In this document: positions 8,241 through 18,200 of the stretch, one piece after another | Numbering within the stretch: the stretch's first letter is position 1 | How the letters are laid out: every line of letters begins with the position of its first letter | NCBI RefSeq assembly: GCF_001665685.1 | Contig: NZ_LZTB01000104.1 | Span: forward strand, 62,001-126,000 | Length of the DNA: 64,000 bases | Direction of reading: 5' to 3' | DNA from: Mycobacterium sp. 852013-50091_SCH5140682 | GTDB taxonomy: Bacteria > Actinomycetota > Actinomycetes > Mycobacteriales > Mycobacteriaceae | The notes under the pieces: generated by a model | What the model saw: the letters and a program-made list of their open reading frames with translations, nothing else | Told to the model about the DNA's origin: nothing | Database searches by the model: none | Position numbers and translations under genes: made by a program

Positions 8241-8942
8241 GTGTCCGAGTGGGGATGGGCCGTCGAGCTCAACGACGCTAACCCCGACCCCCGGGTTGCG
8301 TGCGTCGTGCTGGCCGATGTGTCGGGCTCGATGCAGGGCGAGCCCATCGAGGCACTGGAGCGGGGCTTTGCCGCGTTCACGCACTACCTGCACAACGAGA
8401 CCCTGGCCAGCAAACGCGTCGAGGTCGCGGTGGTGACGTTCGGGACGGTGGCGACCGTCCTGGTGCCGATGCAGGAAGCGCGGACGTTGCAGCCCGTGCC
8501 GTTCACCGCTTCGGGGACGACGAACATGGGCGCCGGCATCAACCTGGCTCTCGACATCATCGAGGACCGCAAGCACGCCTACAAGGTCGCTGGGCTGCAG
8601 TACTACCGGCCGTGGATCCTCGTGCTCACCGACGGCAAACCGAACCTCGACGGTTTCGACGCCGCGGTCGCCCGGCTCAACGCCGCCGAATCGGCCAGGG
8701 GCGTCACCGTATTCGCCGTGGGCGCCGGTCCGCGCGTCGACTATCAACAGCTGAGCCGTCTTTCGGTGCAGCGCAGCCCCGCCCCGTTGGAGGGGTTGAA
8801 ATACGCGGAGTTGTTCGAATGGTTGTCGGCCTCGTTGAGCAACGTGTCGAATTCCTCGGAGTTCGGCCGCAACGATGATGCGTTGGGCGCTATGAGCGAC
8901 CGGATTCCGTTGCCTTCGGTCAGTGGGTGGACGAGCGCATGA
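8241..8942 (+). CDS. TerY-like von Willebrand A domain protein
   Basis: This 233-residue cytoplasmic protein is essentially one vWA domain with a complete metal-ion adhesion site: DVSGS at 26-30, the Thr in SGTTNMG near 93, and the Asp of LTDGKP near 131. It resembles TerY, the vWA component that travels with a PP2C phosphatase and a Ser/Thr kinase in a recognised bacterial triad. The start is GTG 8241, with GAAAGG seven bases upstream. Its stop overlaps the PP2C start (ATGA), showing tight coupling. A scaffolding or metal-dependent assembly role is inferred. Confidence 0.88.
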   Translation: MSEWGWAVELNDANPDPRVACVVLADVSGSMQGEPIEALERGFAAFTHYLHNETLASKRVEVAVVTFGTVATVLVPMQEARTLQPVPFTASGTTNMGAGINLALDIIEDRKHAYKVAGLQYYRPWILVLTDGKPNLDGFDAAVARLNAAESARGVTVFAVGAGPRVDYQQLSRLSVQRSPAPLEGLKYAELFEWLSASLSNVSNSSEFGRNDDALGAMSDRIPLPSVSGWTSA

Positions 8943-9901
8943 CGGCTGTCCGCTCCAGTGAGCGGATGACCGGTTGCGGGTGGTCGGCCTGCGGCGCCTC
9001 GGTGACGGGGTCGATGCACCGGCAGCGCGGTCTCGGCTGCGACGATGCCTACAGTTACGGCGTCACAGGGGATTTCGTCGTCGCAGCGGTCGCAGACGGG
9101 GCCGGCTCGGTGAGCGGCACGTCGGCGTGGGGCGCATATGTTGCGTGCCAGAGCGTCCTGGGCGATGCGCTGCAGCCTGCGTTCATCGATAGCTATCGTA
9201 AGGCGACGGCCGAGCATGCCGAGAGACTGCTCCGGTGGTTGTTCGACGGTGCGCTGCAACGGGTTCAGCGCCACGCGCACACCGCGGGCCTCGATGTATC
9301 GCTGCTGTCCACGACATTGTGTGTGGCGGTGGCCAATTGGGATATGGCCGTGTTCGGTCAGGTGGGTGACGGCGTGATCGCCGTGGAGAACGACGAGCAG
9401 ATCGAGTCGCTGCTGATCGAGCGCAAGGACGAGTACGCCAACACCACATCGTTCATCCAGTCCGACCATGCGCTGGACGAGTCGTTGCGCACCGCCGTGT
9501 GCACCGATGTGACTGCGTTTGCGCTCAGCACCGACGGAATGAGCTACAAGATCACCGACATCGCCACCGGCGACGCCTACGAGCCGTTCTTCCGGGGCTG
9601 CTGGCAGCATCTGCGATCGGGCGCGGGCAGCACGAGTTTCGCGGCGATGCTGGCGGGCATCGAAGACGATCAGACCGGCGACGACAAGACGATGGTGCTG
9701 GCGGCACTGCGCGATACCGGCGACCGTGCCGGCAAGACCGTCACCGAATCGAGCCCACCGCCGCAGGCAGGCACGCCGAACCACATCGACAGTGGGCGAC
9801 GGACAGATCCACTCCCGGCGGCCGGGACCGACGCCCCGACCGAGCCCTTCTCGACCAAACCGGCGCAGCGACACTGGTGGGGAAGGCGGCAGCGGCGATG
9901 A
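8939..9901 (+). CDS. PP2C-type Ser/Thr protein phosphatase
   Basis: The 320-residue protein has a PP2C fold in its first 260 residues. Metal-binding acids are visible in GLGCDDAYSY (about residues 31-40) and VADGAGS (51-57); the later QVGDG and TGDDKT segments supply the remaining acids. The C-terminal tail is low-complexity, rich in Pro, Thr and Arg. It overlaps the vWA gene at its start and the kinase gene at its end, both with ATGA, so phosphatase, vWA protein and kinase are made together. It should reverse phosphorylation by the neighbouring kinase. Confidence 0.9.
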   Translation: MTAVRSSERMTGCGWSACGASVTGSMHRQRGLGCDDAYSYGVTGDFVVAAVADGAGSVSGTSAWGAYVACQSVLGDALQPAFIDSYRKATAEHAERLLRWLFDGALQRVQRHAHTAGLDVSLLSTTLCVAVANWDMAVFGQVGDGVIAVENDEQIESLLIERKDEYANTTSFIQSDHALDESLRTAVCTDVTAFALSTDGMSYKITDIATGDAYEPFFRGCWQHLRSGAGSTSFAAMLAGIEDDQTGDDKTMVLAALRDTGDRAGKTVTESSPPPQAGTPNHIDSGRRTDPLPAAGTDAPTEPFSTKPAQRHWWGRRQRR

Positions 9902-11163
9902 CGAATCCAGCAGGCGTCCGGCTGGCGACCGGAGAGCCCATCACGCTGACGCCGGTGCTGGCACGGGCCGGTGAAGGCACCGTGTACGGGATTGCGCAAC
10001 GGCCGGATTGGGCCGCCAAGGTATTCCATCCTGACCTCAAAGGTCTGCCGTCCAAGCTCGACAAGGTGGCGGCGATGGTCCAAGGCGCCCCGCCGGGTGC
10101 GGTGCAGCCCAACGGAATTGTCGTGTTGACCTGGCCGTCGCAGGTACTCGTCGACGATCACGGACCGGTCGGCTTCGTCATGCCGCGGATCGACACCACC
10201 ACCGCTGTGGAAATCCACACCATGAGTAACCCGACCAACCGCGAGGATCCGCTGCCGTCGGCCCCGCAGTGGACCAGGAAGGTCTCGTGGGGACATCTGG
10301 TGAACACTGCGGCCAACCTGTGCCTGGCGGTGCAGGTGGTACACCGCGTCGACGCGGTCATCGGCGATTTTCAGGAGCGCAACATCCTGGTCTCCGACAC
10401 CACCGAGGTCACCTTGGTGGACTGCGATTCGATGCAGTTCACCGACCAGTCGGGACGCCGGTTTCTCTGCGCGGTAGGGCGGCCCGAGTTCACCGCTCCC
10501 GAATTGGCGGGTGTCGACCTACGCGCCTGCCCTCGGGGTAAACCGTCGGATCTGTTCGCGTTGGCCGTACATATCCACCAACTGCTGATGGCTGGCAATC
10601 ACCCGTTCATGCGGGGCATTTGGACTGCCGGCGGCGAGCAACCAGACGCCCTGAGCCTGGCCCGGTCGGGCAGCTGGGCCGGCGGGCCCGGGTCTGCACT
10701 GCGGACGCATCCCCTGGCTCCGCCGGTGACGTTCCTGCCCAACGAGATTCAACGATTGTTCGTGCGGGCCTTCACCGACGGGGCGCACAACCCGCACGCC
10801 CGGCCCAGCGCCGAGGAATGGCGTGGCGCGCTGCTGAGGATGCAGGTCGACGTGTGCCCCCGTGGGACACATCAGATTCCGGTCGGCGCCCCGACGTGTC
10901 CGTGGTGCGCGATCGACGAGGAACGGCGGGCCCGTCAGCAGGGCAAGCAGGGTTCGCGGCCCGCACCGCCGCCCCCCGCCAGACCCGCCGCGCGTAAGCC
11001 CGCTGGCACGCCGACCGGCGGCCTGAAAACCACGTGGGCACAGCTGCCGCAGAGCAGCAAGCTCATCCTCATCGGATTGGCCACCATGGTCACCATCGTC
11101 GTCGTTCTCACGTGCTTCATTGTGTGGGCGATACTCAGTGGCACTTCCACGTTCGGGTTGTAG
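9898..11163 (+). CDS. Ser/Thr kinase of the TerY-PP2C triad, zinc ribbon and membrane anchor
   Basis: The 421-residue protein has a divergent kinase domain: Lys41 in AAKVF, catalytic loop GDFQERN at 156-162 (no HRD, but Asp and Asn are kept), and metal-binding DCD at 175-177 in place of DFG. A zinc-ribbon-like cluster (Cys320, His325, Cys334, Cys337), an Ala/Pro/Lys-rich linker and one membrane helix (about 389-414) follow. These features match kinases of the TerY/PP2C/kinase triad. It overlaps the PP2C gene by four bases. Substrates are not visible; FHA-domain or secretion components nearby are candidates. Confidence 0.85.
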   Translation: MTNPAGVRLATGEPITLTPVLARAGEGTVYGIAQRPDWAAKVFHPDLKGLPSKLDKVAAMVQGAPPGAVQPNGIVVLTWPSQVLVDDHGPVGFVMPRIDTTTAVEIHTMSNPTNREDPLPSAPQWTRKVSWGHLVNTAANLCLAVQVVHRVDAVIGDFQERNILVSDTTEVTLVDCDSMQFTDQSGRRFLCAVGRPEFTAPELAGVDLRACPRGKPSDLFALAVHIHQLLMAGNHPFMRGIWTAGGEQPDALSLARSGSWAGGPGSALRTHPLAPPVTFLPNEIQRLFVRAFTDGAHNPHARPSAEEWRGALLRMQVDVCPRGTHQIPVGAPTCPWCAIDEERRARQQGKQGSRPAPPPPARPAARKPAGTPTGGLKTTWAQLPQSSKLILIGLATMVTIVVVLTCFIVWAILSGTSTFGL

Positions 11164-11165
11164 GC

Positions 11166-12068
11166 GTGGTGACGAGGTTCAATCCACCGCCGGGCTGGCC
11201 GGTAGCACCGGAATGGTCGCCGACGCCGGACTGGCAGCCTGATCCGCAGTGGCCCCCAGCGCCGCAGGGATGGCAGTTCTGGCTGGACGATCGTTCTGAC
11301 ACCGCAACAGATGAAGACGGCACCGGACATCCAGCGGAACCCGGTTCCCGGCTGAGCCGACACCGGGTACTGGTCGTCGCGACCGCCGGCTCGCTGGTGG
11401 TAGTTGCCATCGTGGCAGCGATTGTTGCTGTGGTACTGCCTGTTTCACACGACGGGCATGCGATCCACGAACTGCCGGTGACCGATGGGCCGCCGTCCGG
11501 AACTGTCCGTCCCGACTGGCCGTCCCCGCAAGCTGCTCACGTCGACTTCCGCGCTTGGACAGCGTTCGGTGGGATCGATGCTCAATTCGGTGACGACGGC
11601 CGCTCGGTCGTCCTCGACACACACGACACCACCGACACCTGGCGGACCAAGTGGTCGGGACTGGCCCAACCGGGGCCTGCCCGATGCGATCTGCGAATGA
11701 CGGGTCGAGTCCGCGACATATCGCACAGTGACGGCGTCGCGGGCGGATTCGGAATCGGGCTGGCCACACTGGCGCCGGGCGACCCCACCACGGCAGCTCT
11801 CGACGGCACGGCCATCCAATTCGACTTCGGCCAGCAGGGTTTCCGCACCGCCGACTACCCGAGCGACACTGACCACGGATTGCAGCCCGGCTGGCTTGAT
11901 CATGATTGGCACGATATCGAGATCGCCATCGATGCCAATGCACATGCGCTGTCCGTGGACGGGCAGCAGGTGTCCAGTGTCGCAACCGGAGCGCGCTGCG
12001 GTAGCCCGGTGATCCGGGTGTGGGCCGGATCCGCGGAGTTCGCGGATTTCTCGTTCGTAGTCGACTGA
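11166..12068 (+). CDS. membrane-anchored LamG/concanavalin-like domain protein
   Basis: The N-terminus has a Pro/Trp-rich repeat (PPGWP, PEWSP, PQWPP, PQGWQFW) common in actinobacterial membrane proteins. It is followed by one membrane helix (VVATAGSLVVVAIVAAIVAV, starting near residue 74) and an extracytoplasmic domain of about 190 residues resembling the beta-sandwich LamG/DUF1080 type. The gene starts two bases after the kinase stop; two adjacent GTG codons (11166, 11169) could serve. It is the last gene of the vWA-PP2C-kinase operon, so it may be a surface sensor or anchor. The exact ligand is unknown. Confidence 0.7.
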   Translation: MVTRFNPPPGWPVAPEWSPTPDWQPDPQWPPAPQGWQFWLDDRSDTATDEDGTGHPAEPGSRLSRHRVLVVATAGSLVVVAIVAAIVAVVLPVSHDGHAIHELPVTDGPPSGTVRPDWPSPQAAHVDFRAWTAFGGIDAQFGDDGRSVVLDTHDTTDTWRTKWSGLAQPGPARCDLRMTGRVRDISHSDGVAGGFGIGLATLAPGDPTTAALDGTAIQFDFGQQGFRTADYPSDTDHGLQPGWLDHDWHDIEIAIDANAHALSVDGQQVSSVATGARCGSPVIRVWAGSAEFADFSFVVD

Positions 12069-12079
12069 GCGGGCGGCCG

Positions 12080-12898
12080 CTACGCGCGCCAGATCGACGG
12101 CGGTGCAGCAGGTTTGACCGGCTGTGAAGATTGAGGGCGCGGGGCTGGTGCTGCCGGGCGGTCCACCATCACCGGTCGCGGCTGCGGGGCGGGCCGCGGC
12201 GGAGCTGGTGGTTTCGGCAGGTCGGCGGGCACCGCGGGCGCACTGGGTGCGGCCGTCGGCGTGCCGAGCATCAGCTCCTGGATGAGTTGGCCTGCGGTAA
12301 CCATGTCCTGGTATTCAGCCTTTTCGACATCCACGTGCAGCACAGAACCACCGTCATTGATGACCGTCAGGCCCAGGCTGCGAGCCATCCAGAGCTGAAA
12401 AGCCGCCACCCCCAGTAGCGCCAGACCGACCAGCAGCATCAGGCCCCCGATCAGGGACATGGTGAGCGAGGCGAGCCCAGACATCGCCATCATGCCGCCG
12501 ACGCCACCGAACAGCAGGGCCTTGAACACGCGGCTGCGCGACAGCGTGCGGCCCACCGTCACCTTGCTGAGTTTGCGGATCGGGCAAGCTGATTCAGCGT
12601 GCCCGACGCGGATGAACGCGAGAATGTACTGCGGATAGCGCATCACGACGCGATCGTGGGTGACCACCACACCGGTCTTGATGTGACGCAGGATCGGTGA
12701 CGCGGTGAAGTCCGCGGCGAACAACGACTGTTCGCCGGGGAGCAGCGCGATGTCCTGATGCTCGAAGTCCCCACTGGCCGCGGCGCCCGCGAGGGTCAGT
12801 ACCGGCACTCCGGGCTGTCTGCTACCGAAATGCTCAGAAGCTTGGCGGCGGTAGGAGGCATGCGGATCGCTCGAACCGCCGGAGGCGTAATTGGTCAC
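12080..12898 (-). CDS. membrane protein with PH-like N-terminal part and Pro-rich tail
   Basis: The 272-residue product has a soluble N-terminal portion with a LLPGEQSLF segment typical of bacterial PH-like domains. Two hydrophobic helices follow (about 123-165), then a short domain (GLTVINDGG ... HVDVEKAEY) and a Pro/Ala-rich tail of about 60 residues. It is on the same strand as, and just downstream of, the DUF6777-like gene and the WXG genes, so it belongs to the secretion operon. Function unknown; the Pro-rich tail suggests a protein-interaction role at the membrane. Confidence 0.65.
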   Translation of the reverse strand: MTNYASGGSSDPHASYRRQASEHFGSRQPGVPVLTLAGAAASGDFEHQDIALLPGEQSLFAADFTASPILRHIKTGVVVTHDRVVMRYPQYILAFIRVGHAESACPIRKLSKVTVGRTLSRSRVFKALLFGGVGGMMAMSGLASLTMSLIGGLMLLVGLALLGVAAFQLWMARSLGLTVINDGGSVLHVDVEKAEYQDMVTAGQLIQELMLGTPTAAPSAPAVPADLPKPPAPPRPAPQPRPVMVDRPAAPAPRPQSSQPVKPAAPPSIWRA

Positions 12899-12929
12899 GG
12901 TTGACTCCGTTTTCGTTGGGTGCTCGGGC

Positions 12930-13832
12930 TCATCCGGGCATCGTCGGGCTGGGGGGAATGTTCATCACGGAGGGGTCAGGGAGCGGGACAGTGGCCGTTC
13001 CGAGGTTGATGGTTCCGCCGGTCTTTCGCGTCACCTCCTGGCCGGACGTGACGTCGATGAGAGTGAAATCGCCGTCCGAGCCTGGTCCGCCGGCCGCTGC
13101 GTAGTTGATCGCCAGCACGGTCTGCGGCGCAAACTCGTCCCACTTGTCGCCGTTGAGCCGGTAGTCGGTGAGGTTCTTGTTGGCGGGCGGTGTCAGCGGC
13201 GCACCGGACACGCAATGCACCCGGGGCACTCCCAGCGGGTCGACCAGAACCCCGGTGCCTGCCTGCAGCACCGCCTGGGCGGAATGAGCTGCACCGTCGG
13301 ATAATTCGTGCGTGGTCACCCAGGTGTCACCCATCAGCACCACCGCCGTCAGGGTGTTGAGGTAATACGGGATCTGCTGAGGATTGAGCCCCAATGCCAG
13401 ACCCCACGCCTGCGCTGCTGCGCCGTCGGCGTCCAGGTAGTTCGCCAGCGTGACCACGTCGCACGGCGAGGTCTGACCGGTGGTTCCGTACAGGTCGCTC
13501 TGGCGCCCGGACACCGGGCGCACGCCCCGGTCGGCGCGCACCGCCAGCTGTTGTAGCAGCGCAGTCGACTTCTGCGCTGCCTGGTCTGAAATAGCAACGG
13601 GGACGACCAGTATCGATCGGGTGAAAGGGGCGTCCACCGGTGCGTTCCGCTTGATGAGGGTGACGTCGCCGGCTGTGGGCTGGGGCGAATTGCGGTCGGA
13701 GGCGAATATCAGAACTGCCACCAGGGCCGCGACCACCACGAGCGTCAGGACCACGGCCGACACCGCGAGAATGACCGGTGCCCGCGGGCTGATCGGGCTC
13801 GGCTGATTCGGATCGACCCAGCGATCGGTCAC
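12930..13832 (-). CDS. DUF6777-like membrane-anchored protein
   Basis: A single N-terminal helix (about 22-46) anchors an extracytoplasmic domain. It includes a DLYGTTGQTSPCDV segment, a run of helices with QIPYYLNTLTAVVLMGDTWVTTH, and QAGTGVLVDPLGVPRVHC. This pattern fits the actinobacterial DUF6777 family, often found near Ser/Thr kinases. Two cysteines probably form a disulfide. It begins inside the stop of the WXG-hydrolase gene (four-base overlap), so the two are coupled. Role unknown; a secretion partner or surface sensor is possible. Confidence 0.7.
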   Translation of the reverse strand: MTDRWVDPNQPSPISPRAPVILAVSAVVLTLVVVAALVAVLIFASDRNSPQPTAGDVTLIKRNAPVDAPFTRSILVVPVAISDQAAQKSTALLQQLAVRADRGVRPVSGRQSDLYGTTGQTSPCDVVTLANYLDADGAAAQAWGLALGLNPQQIPYYLNTLTAVVLMGDTWVTTHELSDGAAHSAQAVLQAGTGVLVDPLGVPRVHCVSGAPLTPPANKNLTDYRLNGDKWDEFAPQTVLAINYAAAGGPGSDGDFTLIDVTSGQEVTRKTGGTINLGTATVPLPDPSVMNIPPSPTMPG

Positions 13833-14830
13833 CAGTTTCCGCTTCCGTCATTCTTCAGGTCCACCTGATCGACGACGTCACCCTGAAACTTTTGGAACGC
13901 TTCGGCAGATCCCGCGGCGCGGCTGTCGGCACCGCTGTTCGCGGCGTCATCCCATTTTTGGGAGAGGTCGCCGTAGCCGCTCATGTGTTCTCCGGCGCCG
14001 AAGACGGTGAACAGCGATGGTTTCGAAGCGAAGACCTCGACGTTGTTGTTCGCGTTGCTTGCCGAGTTGCTCCACAGATCGGGACGAACGGCTGACGAGG
14101 AGGGCACGATGTCCTGGCCGTATTGGAGGTGTACCGCCGATACATTGAGGTCGTTGCGCACGGGAGATCCGTACGTCACGATCTGCTGGACATTGAGCGC
14201 GTGTGAGGCCGCGATGTTCTGGGCGTCGATGGCGCCCTGGCTGTACCCGACCAGCATCACCTCAGCCCCCTTGGGGATCAGACGCTGAAGTGCCTTCAGT
14301 TGGGCCTCGTCCGGCTTCCCGCTGATGGCATCGATGTTCGCGCCCCAGCTCTGGTGGTCGAAGGGGTTGAGGGTGGTGCCGCCGATGTAGACGATGTAGC
14401 GCTCATGCCCTTGCCCGTCCACGACTTTCTGCACTCGGTATCCCGACATGTCACCCCCATTGGGGGTCTCGCCGACCTCCTTCCACATGCCGTTGAGCCC
14501 CTTCGGCGCCTGGTTGTAGCAGACGCTCGCGGCTTTCGACACTCCACCGGTACCGCCACCGTCAGCCTTGCTGGCGGTGTCCTGCTCATCGGCATTGCGC
14601 CGCAGGATGTTTGCTGCGTTATGCAGGGCGTCGACGGCGTTGGTGATCGAGCGCACGGATTGGCCGTGCCACTGTGAGCGGAAGCGGTCGGAATCGGGCC
14701 CGCGCCAGAACGACGCGCTGGAGATCACGCTGCCCAAGCTCTTGACCGAACCCTGCAATTGGTCGGCTGCCTGCGTGAGCTGCTTGGCTGCCAGCCGCAG
14801 CTGTTCAGGGTCCGCACCGTCAACGGTCAT
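13829..14830 (-). CDS. WXG100-alpha/beta hydrolase fusion, candidate secreted effector
   Basis: The first 95 residues are a WXG100 helical hairpin with the turn W42-R-G44 (FWRGPDSDRF). They are followed by a Gly-rich linker and a domain with the nucleophile elbow GYSQG (Ser197), preceded by AEVMLV and followed by a helix, as in alpha/beta hydrolases of the lipase/cutinase kind. Asp and His candidates are present further on (QYGQDIVP, GAGEHMSG). WXG100 modules direct export by type VII systems, so this is probably a secreted serine hydrolase. No immunity gene is evident. Confidence 0.8.
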   Translation of the reverse strand: MTVDGADPEQLRLAAKQLTQAADQLQGSVKSLGSVISSASFWRGPDSDRFRSQWHGQSVRSITNAVDALHNAANILRRNADEQDTASKADGGGTGGVSKAASVCYNQAPKGLNGMWKEVGETPNGGDMSGYRVQKVVDGQGHERYIVYIGGTTLNPFDHQSWGANIDAISGKPDEAQLKALQRLIPKGAEVMLVGYSQGAIDAQNIAASHALNVQQIVTYGSPVRNDLNVSAVHLQYGQDIVPSSSAVRPDLWSNSASNANNNVEVFASKPSLFTVFGAGEHMSGYGDLSQKWDDAANSGADSRAAGSAEAFQKFQGDVVDQVDLKNDGSGNW

Positions 14831-14912
14831 CTCAGTTCCTCATCCGGGCCGTCATCCCTGGGATGCACACACGGATAGGCCTGCACCCCGGGGTGATTCA
14901 TTCGATCGTCGG

Positions 14913-15176
14913 TTACGAGCTCGCCTGCTGCTGCTCGCTGGCATTGCGGTTGGCGTTCTGCGATGCGGTCTGCAGTGCGCTGACCACCTGCCGCAGCTGC
15001 GGCACATGCTGGCCCTGCCAGTCCGACTTGAACCGCTCGGCGTCCGGCCCCATCCACTGGACCGAGTTGACTGCGGACGTCAACTGCGAGATGACCGATT
15101 CGATGTCGGACGCTTTCGCGTTGAGTTGGGTGGCCAGCTGCTGGACCTGTGCGATGTCCTGCCCGAAAAGTGCCAT
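14913..15176 (-). CDS. WXG100 family protein (EsxA/EsxB-like)
   Basis: The 87-residue protein is a classical WXG100: two helices around W41-M-G43 (VQWMGPDAERF), no signal peptide, and an acidic-amide C-terminal end (ANRNASEQQQASS). The YxxxD/E export motif usual in mycobacterial Esx proteins is not seen; an RNxxEQxxAS motif shared with the two other WXG proteins of this locus stands in that place. It lies between the ATPase gene and the WXG-hydrolase gene on the same strand, so it is a probable core substrate. Confidence 0.88.
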   Translation of the reverse strand: MALFGQDIAQVQQLATQLNAKASDIESVISQLTSAVNSVQWMGPDAERFKSDWQGQHVPQLRQVVSALQTASQNANRNASEQQQASS

Positions 15177-15227
15177 GATTCCTCCGTTGTGTTGTTGCGA
15201 TGCACTGATGACGTTGGGTGTTTCCGC

Positions 15228-18200
15228 CTAGATGACAGGTTGTGCGACCTGTAACCACACCCCCTTACCGCGTTCCACGAGCACTCCGCGCCCGGGCGGA
15301 AAGTCAGTGCGGCGCACGATGCCGATCGAAGTGCTCAGCAGGCTTTCGGATTCCACCCCGCCGGGCCACAGCAGCAGGCCACGTCGGGATGCCTTGAACG
15401 GTTGCGCAAGCAGCCACGCCTGGCCCCACCCCGACACCTCGGATTCGCCAACGATGAATGCCGTGTCGCCGAGCCGTTTGATCATTGCGGCGAGGTCGTT
15501 CTCGGCTTCTGTCCCACCGAAATTCGCGACGCCCTCGATCACCACCATGAGGCTCGATGGACCGGTGTCCAACCGGTTGACCTGACTGATCACCTCGTCC
15601 TGTCCGCAGGCGGTGTCGGTCCACACATCCAGGCCTGCGATGGTCGATGTCGCCGGTGCCAGGTGCACGATGCGGGTGTTCGGATGCTGCCTGCGCACCG
15701 CTTGCGCCAGCGTCACCAGCGCGGTCGAGCGTCCGCTGCCGGGCGGCCCGGTCACCATGAGCACACCGGCGGGGGTGATGCCGATGGGTGCCAGGGATTC
15801 GTCGGCGACACCGACCACAGCGGTTCCTGCGGCGGTCGTCGCCGGAAGCGCATCGAGTTCGATGTGCTCCGAGAGCCGTTCGACCGGTTCGGGCGGGATG
15901 AACCCGCGCTGCCGCATCCGTTCGGACAACTGCTCGATGGCCCGTGCCTGTACGGCCACATTGGCATCCCCGCCGAACACGCCGAGCTGGATCTCCACAC
16001 CCTCGGTGATCGCCCGGCCCGGTTGGGATTTGGCCGAGAGGATATCCGTGGGAACCCCGGTCAGAACGTAGTCGTCATCTGACGCCAACCGCAGGACCAG
16101 CCGCCGCTGCATAGTCGAAGCCAATGACGACGGGATCGCGGCCGGGCGGTCCGCGGTGATGACGACGTGGACGCCGAGCATGCGGCCGTCGGAGGCCAGT
16201 TGACTGAGCATGCTGAAAAACGGTGTGTGCGATATGTGTTCGTACTGGTCGCGGAAGGGCCCGATGCCGTCGACCAGCAGCAGGATGCGGGGTTCGCTCG
16301 GGTTGGCCAGCTCGCGGTACTGGGTGATGGTCGATGCGTTGACCCTGGCGAACTTGCGTGACCTCTCGTCGAGCAGCGCGGTGAGCCGACGCAGCACCCG
16401 GCCGATGCGCTCCTCGTCATCGGCGTTGACGACGGCGGCCACATGCGGCAGGGCTTCGAGCATCCGCAAGCTGCCGGAGGCGAAGTCGAGGGCGTAGACG
16501 TGCACGGGCCCGTCGTTGGGGTTGAGCGCGGCCGAGATGGCCAGTGTCCGAAGGGCGGTCGACTTGCCCGCGCCGCCGGTGCCGATGATGGCCATGTTCC
16601 CGGACTCATCCGGAGAGAAGATCGCGAGAGGTTGGGCCTGCTCGGTAGGGGCGTCGCACTTGCCGATCACGACCGCACCGCTGTTGTCCTGCCGGACAAG
16701 CTCTTCCAACGCATAGGTGTCGCCCAGCGGGGGCAACCACGGTTTACGCGGCGGCGGGATGCGCAGCTGCGCAGCGGCCGCACCGATGGTGCTCACCACG
16801 CGGGCGATGTCGGTCGGCCCGGAGGGCCGCCGAGCAGCCTGGGCCGCGGTCGGGTTGTGCCAGGGCCTGCGTCGCCCGAACACGAACTCCCAGATGTCGA
16901 TCGGCGCCTGCTCGGCCTGATCGCTGGTCCACCCACCGACGTAGGCGGCCTGGAACGTGGTCAACCGGCCGGGGCCGGTCTTGGCCACCGCCCGGCCGGG
17001 GATCTCGGGTGGGAAATGCGCGGCCAACGGATCGTCGATGACGTCCAGCGAGTCATCGATATCGTTGAGGCGCAGGGCAATCCGCAGATTGGTGTTGGCG
17101 CGCAGATTGTCTTTGATGACACCCGCCGGGCGCTGCGTCGCCAGGACCAGATGCAGCCCGAGTGATCGGCCGCGCTGGGCCACGTCGATGACGCCGTCGA
17201 CGAATTCGGGCACCTCGGACGCCAGCGCGGCGAACTCGTCGACGATGATCACCAGAGCCGGCGGGGTATCCGGATCGCCGGTCTGCTCCAGCGAGATCAA
17301 GTCTTTGGCGCGCTTGGTGTTCAGGAGATGCTCGCGGCGGCGGATCTCGGCGCCCAGAGACGTCAGCGCGCGCCGCACCAGGTGCGGGGACAGGTCGGTG
17401 ACCAGGCCGACCGTATGTGGCAACTGCACGCAGTCGGCGAAGGCTGTGCCGCCCTTGTAGTCGACCAGCAGGAAGCTGACCCGATCCGGGCTGTGTGCGG
17501 CTGCCATGCCCATGATCCACGACTGCAGGAACTCGCTCTTACCGGAGCCGGTGGTACCACCGACCAGGGCGTGCGGGCCGTGTTCCCGCAGATCGAGGTA
17601 CACCTCGGCCGAGCCGCTGGAGCCCACCAGAGCCCGCAACCCGGCGGCGGGCCCGCTGCGTGGGTGCGGTTCACCGGTGCGGATCAGCACCGAGTCGTTG
17701 GAAAGCCATTGCTGGGCAATGGCAGCCGGTTCCGACGCCATCCGGGTGCCTGCCAGCGTCAGATAGGACACCGAGCGGGGCAGGTCGGTTTCGTCCTCGA
17801 CTGCCGCGCCTACATCGACGACCGGTGCGAGCAGCAGAGCGACCTGCCGTGCGTCGGCGATCTCGATGCTGTCGCAGGCCACCGGAAACGTGTGCCGGCC
17901 GTGACGCACCTGCCCGACTGTCGCGCCCGCCGACTCGTTCTCGACGAGCAGGAAGGTCCGGCACGCGGCCGGCAGGCCGGCCACCTGGGTCGCGACCCAG
18001 ATGATGTGCACGCCGACCGCGCCGCCTTGCTCGGCCAGTCGGGTCAGCCGGGAACGGTCGATGGGTGCGGTGTCCTCGACCAGGACGACCACGGCCGGAG
18101 TTATGGACGGGGCCCGGGAGTCGTCGCCGCTGCGCTGGTCGAGACCGCCGAAAACATATGCGGGCCCCGATGATTCACCGCTGCGGCGCTGTCTGACCAG

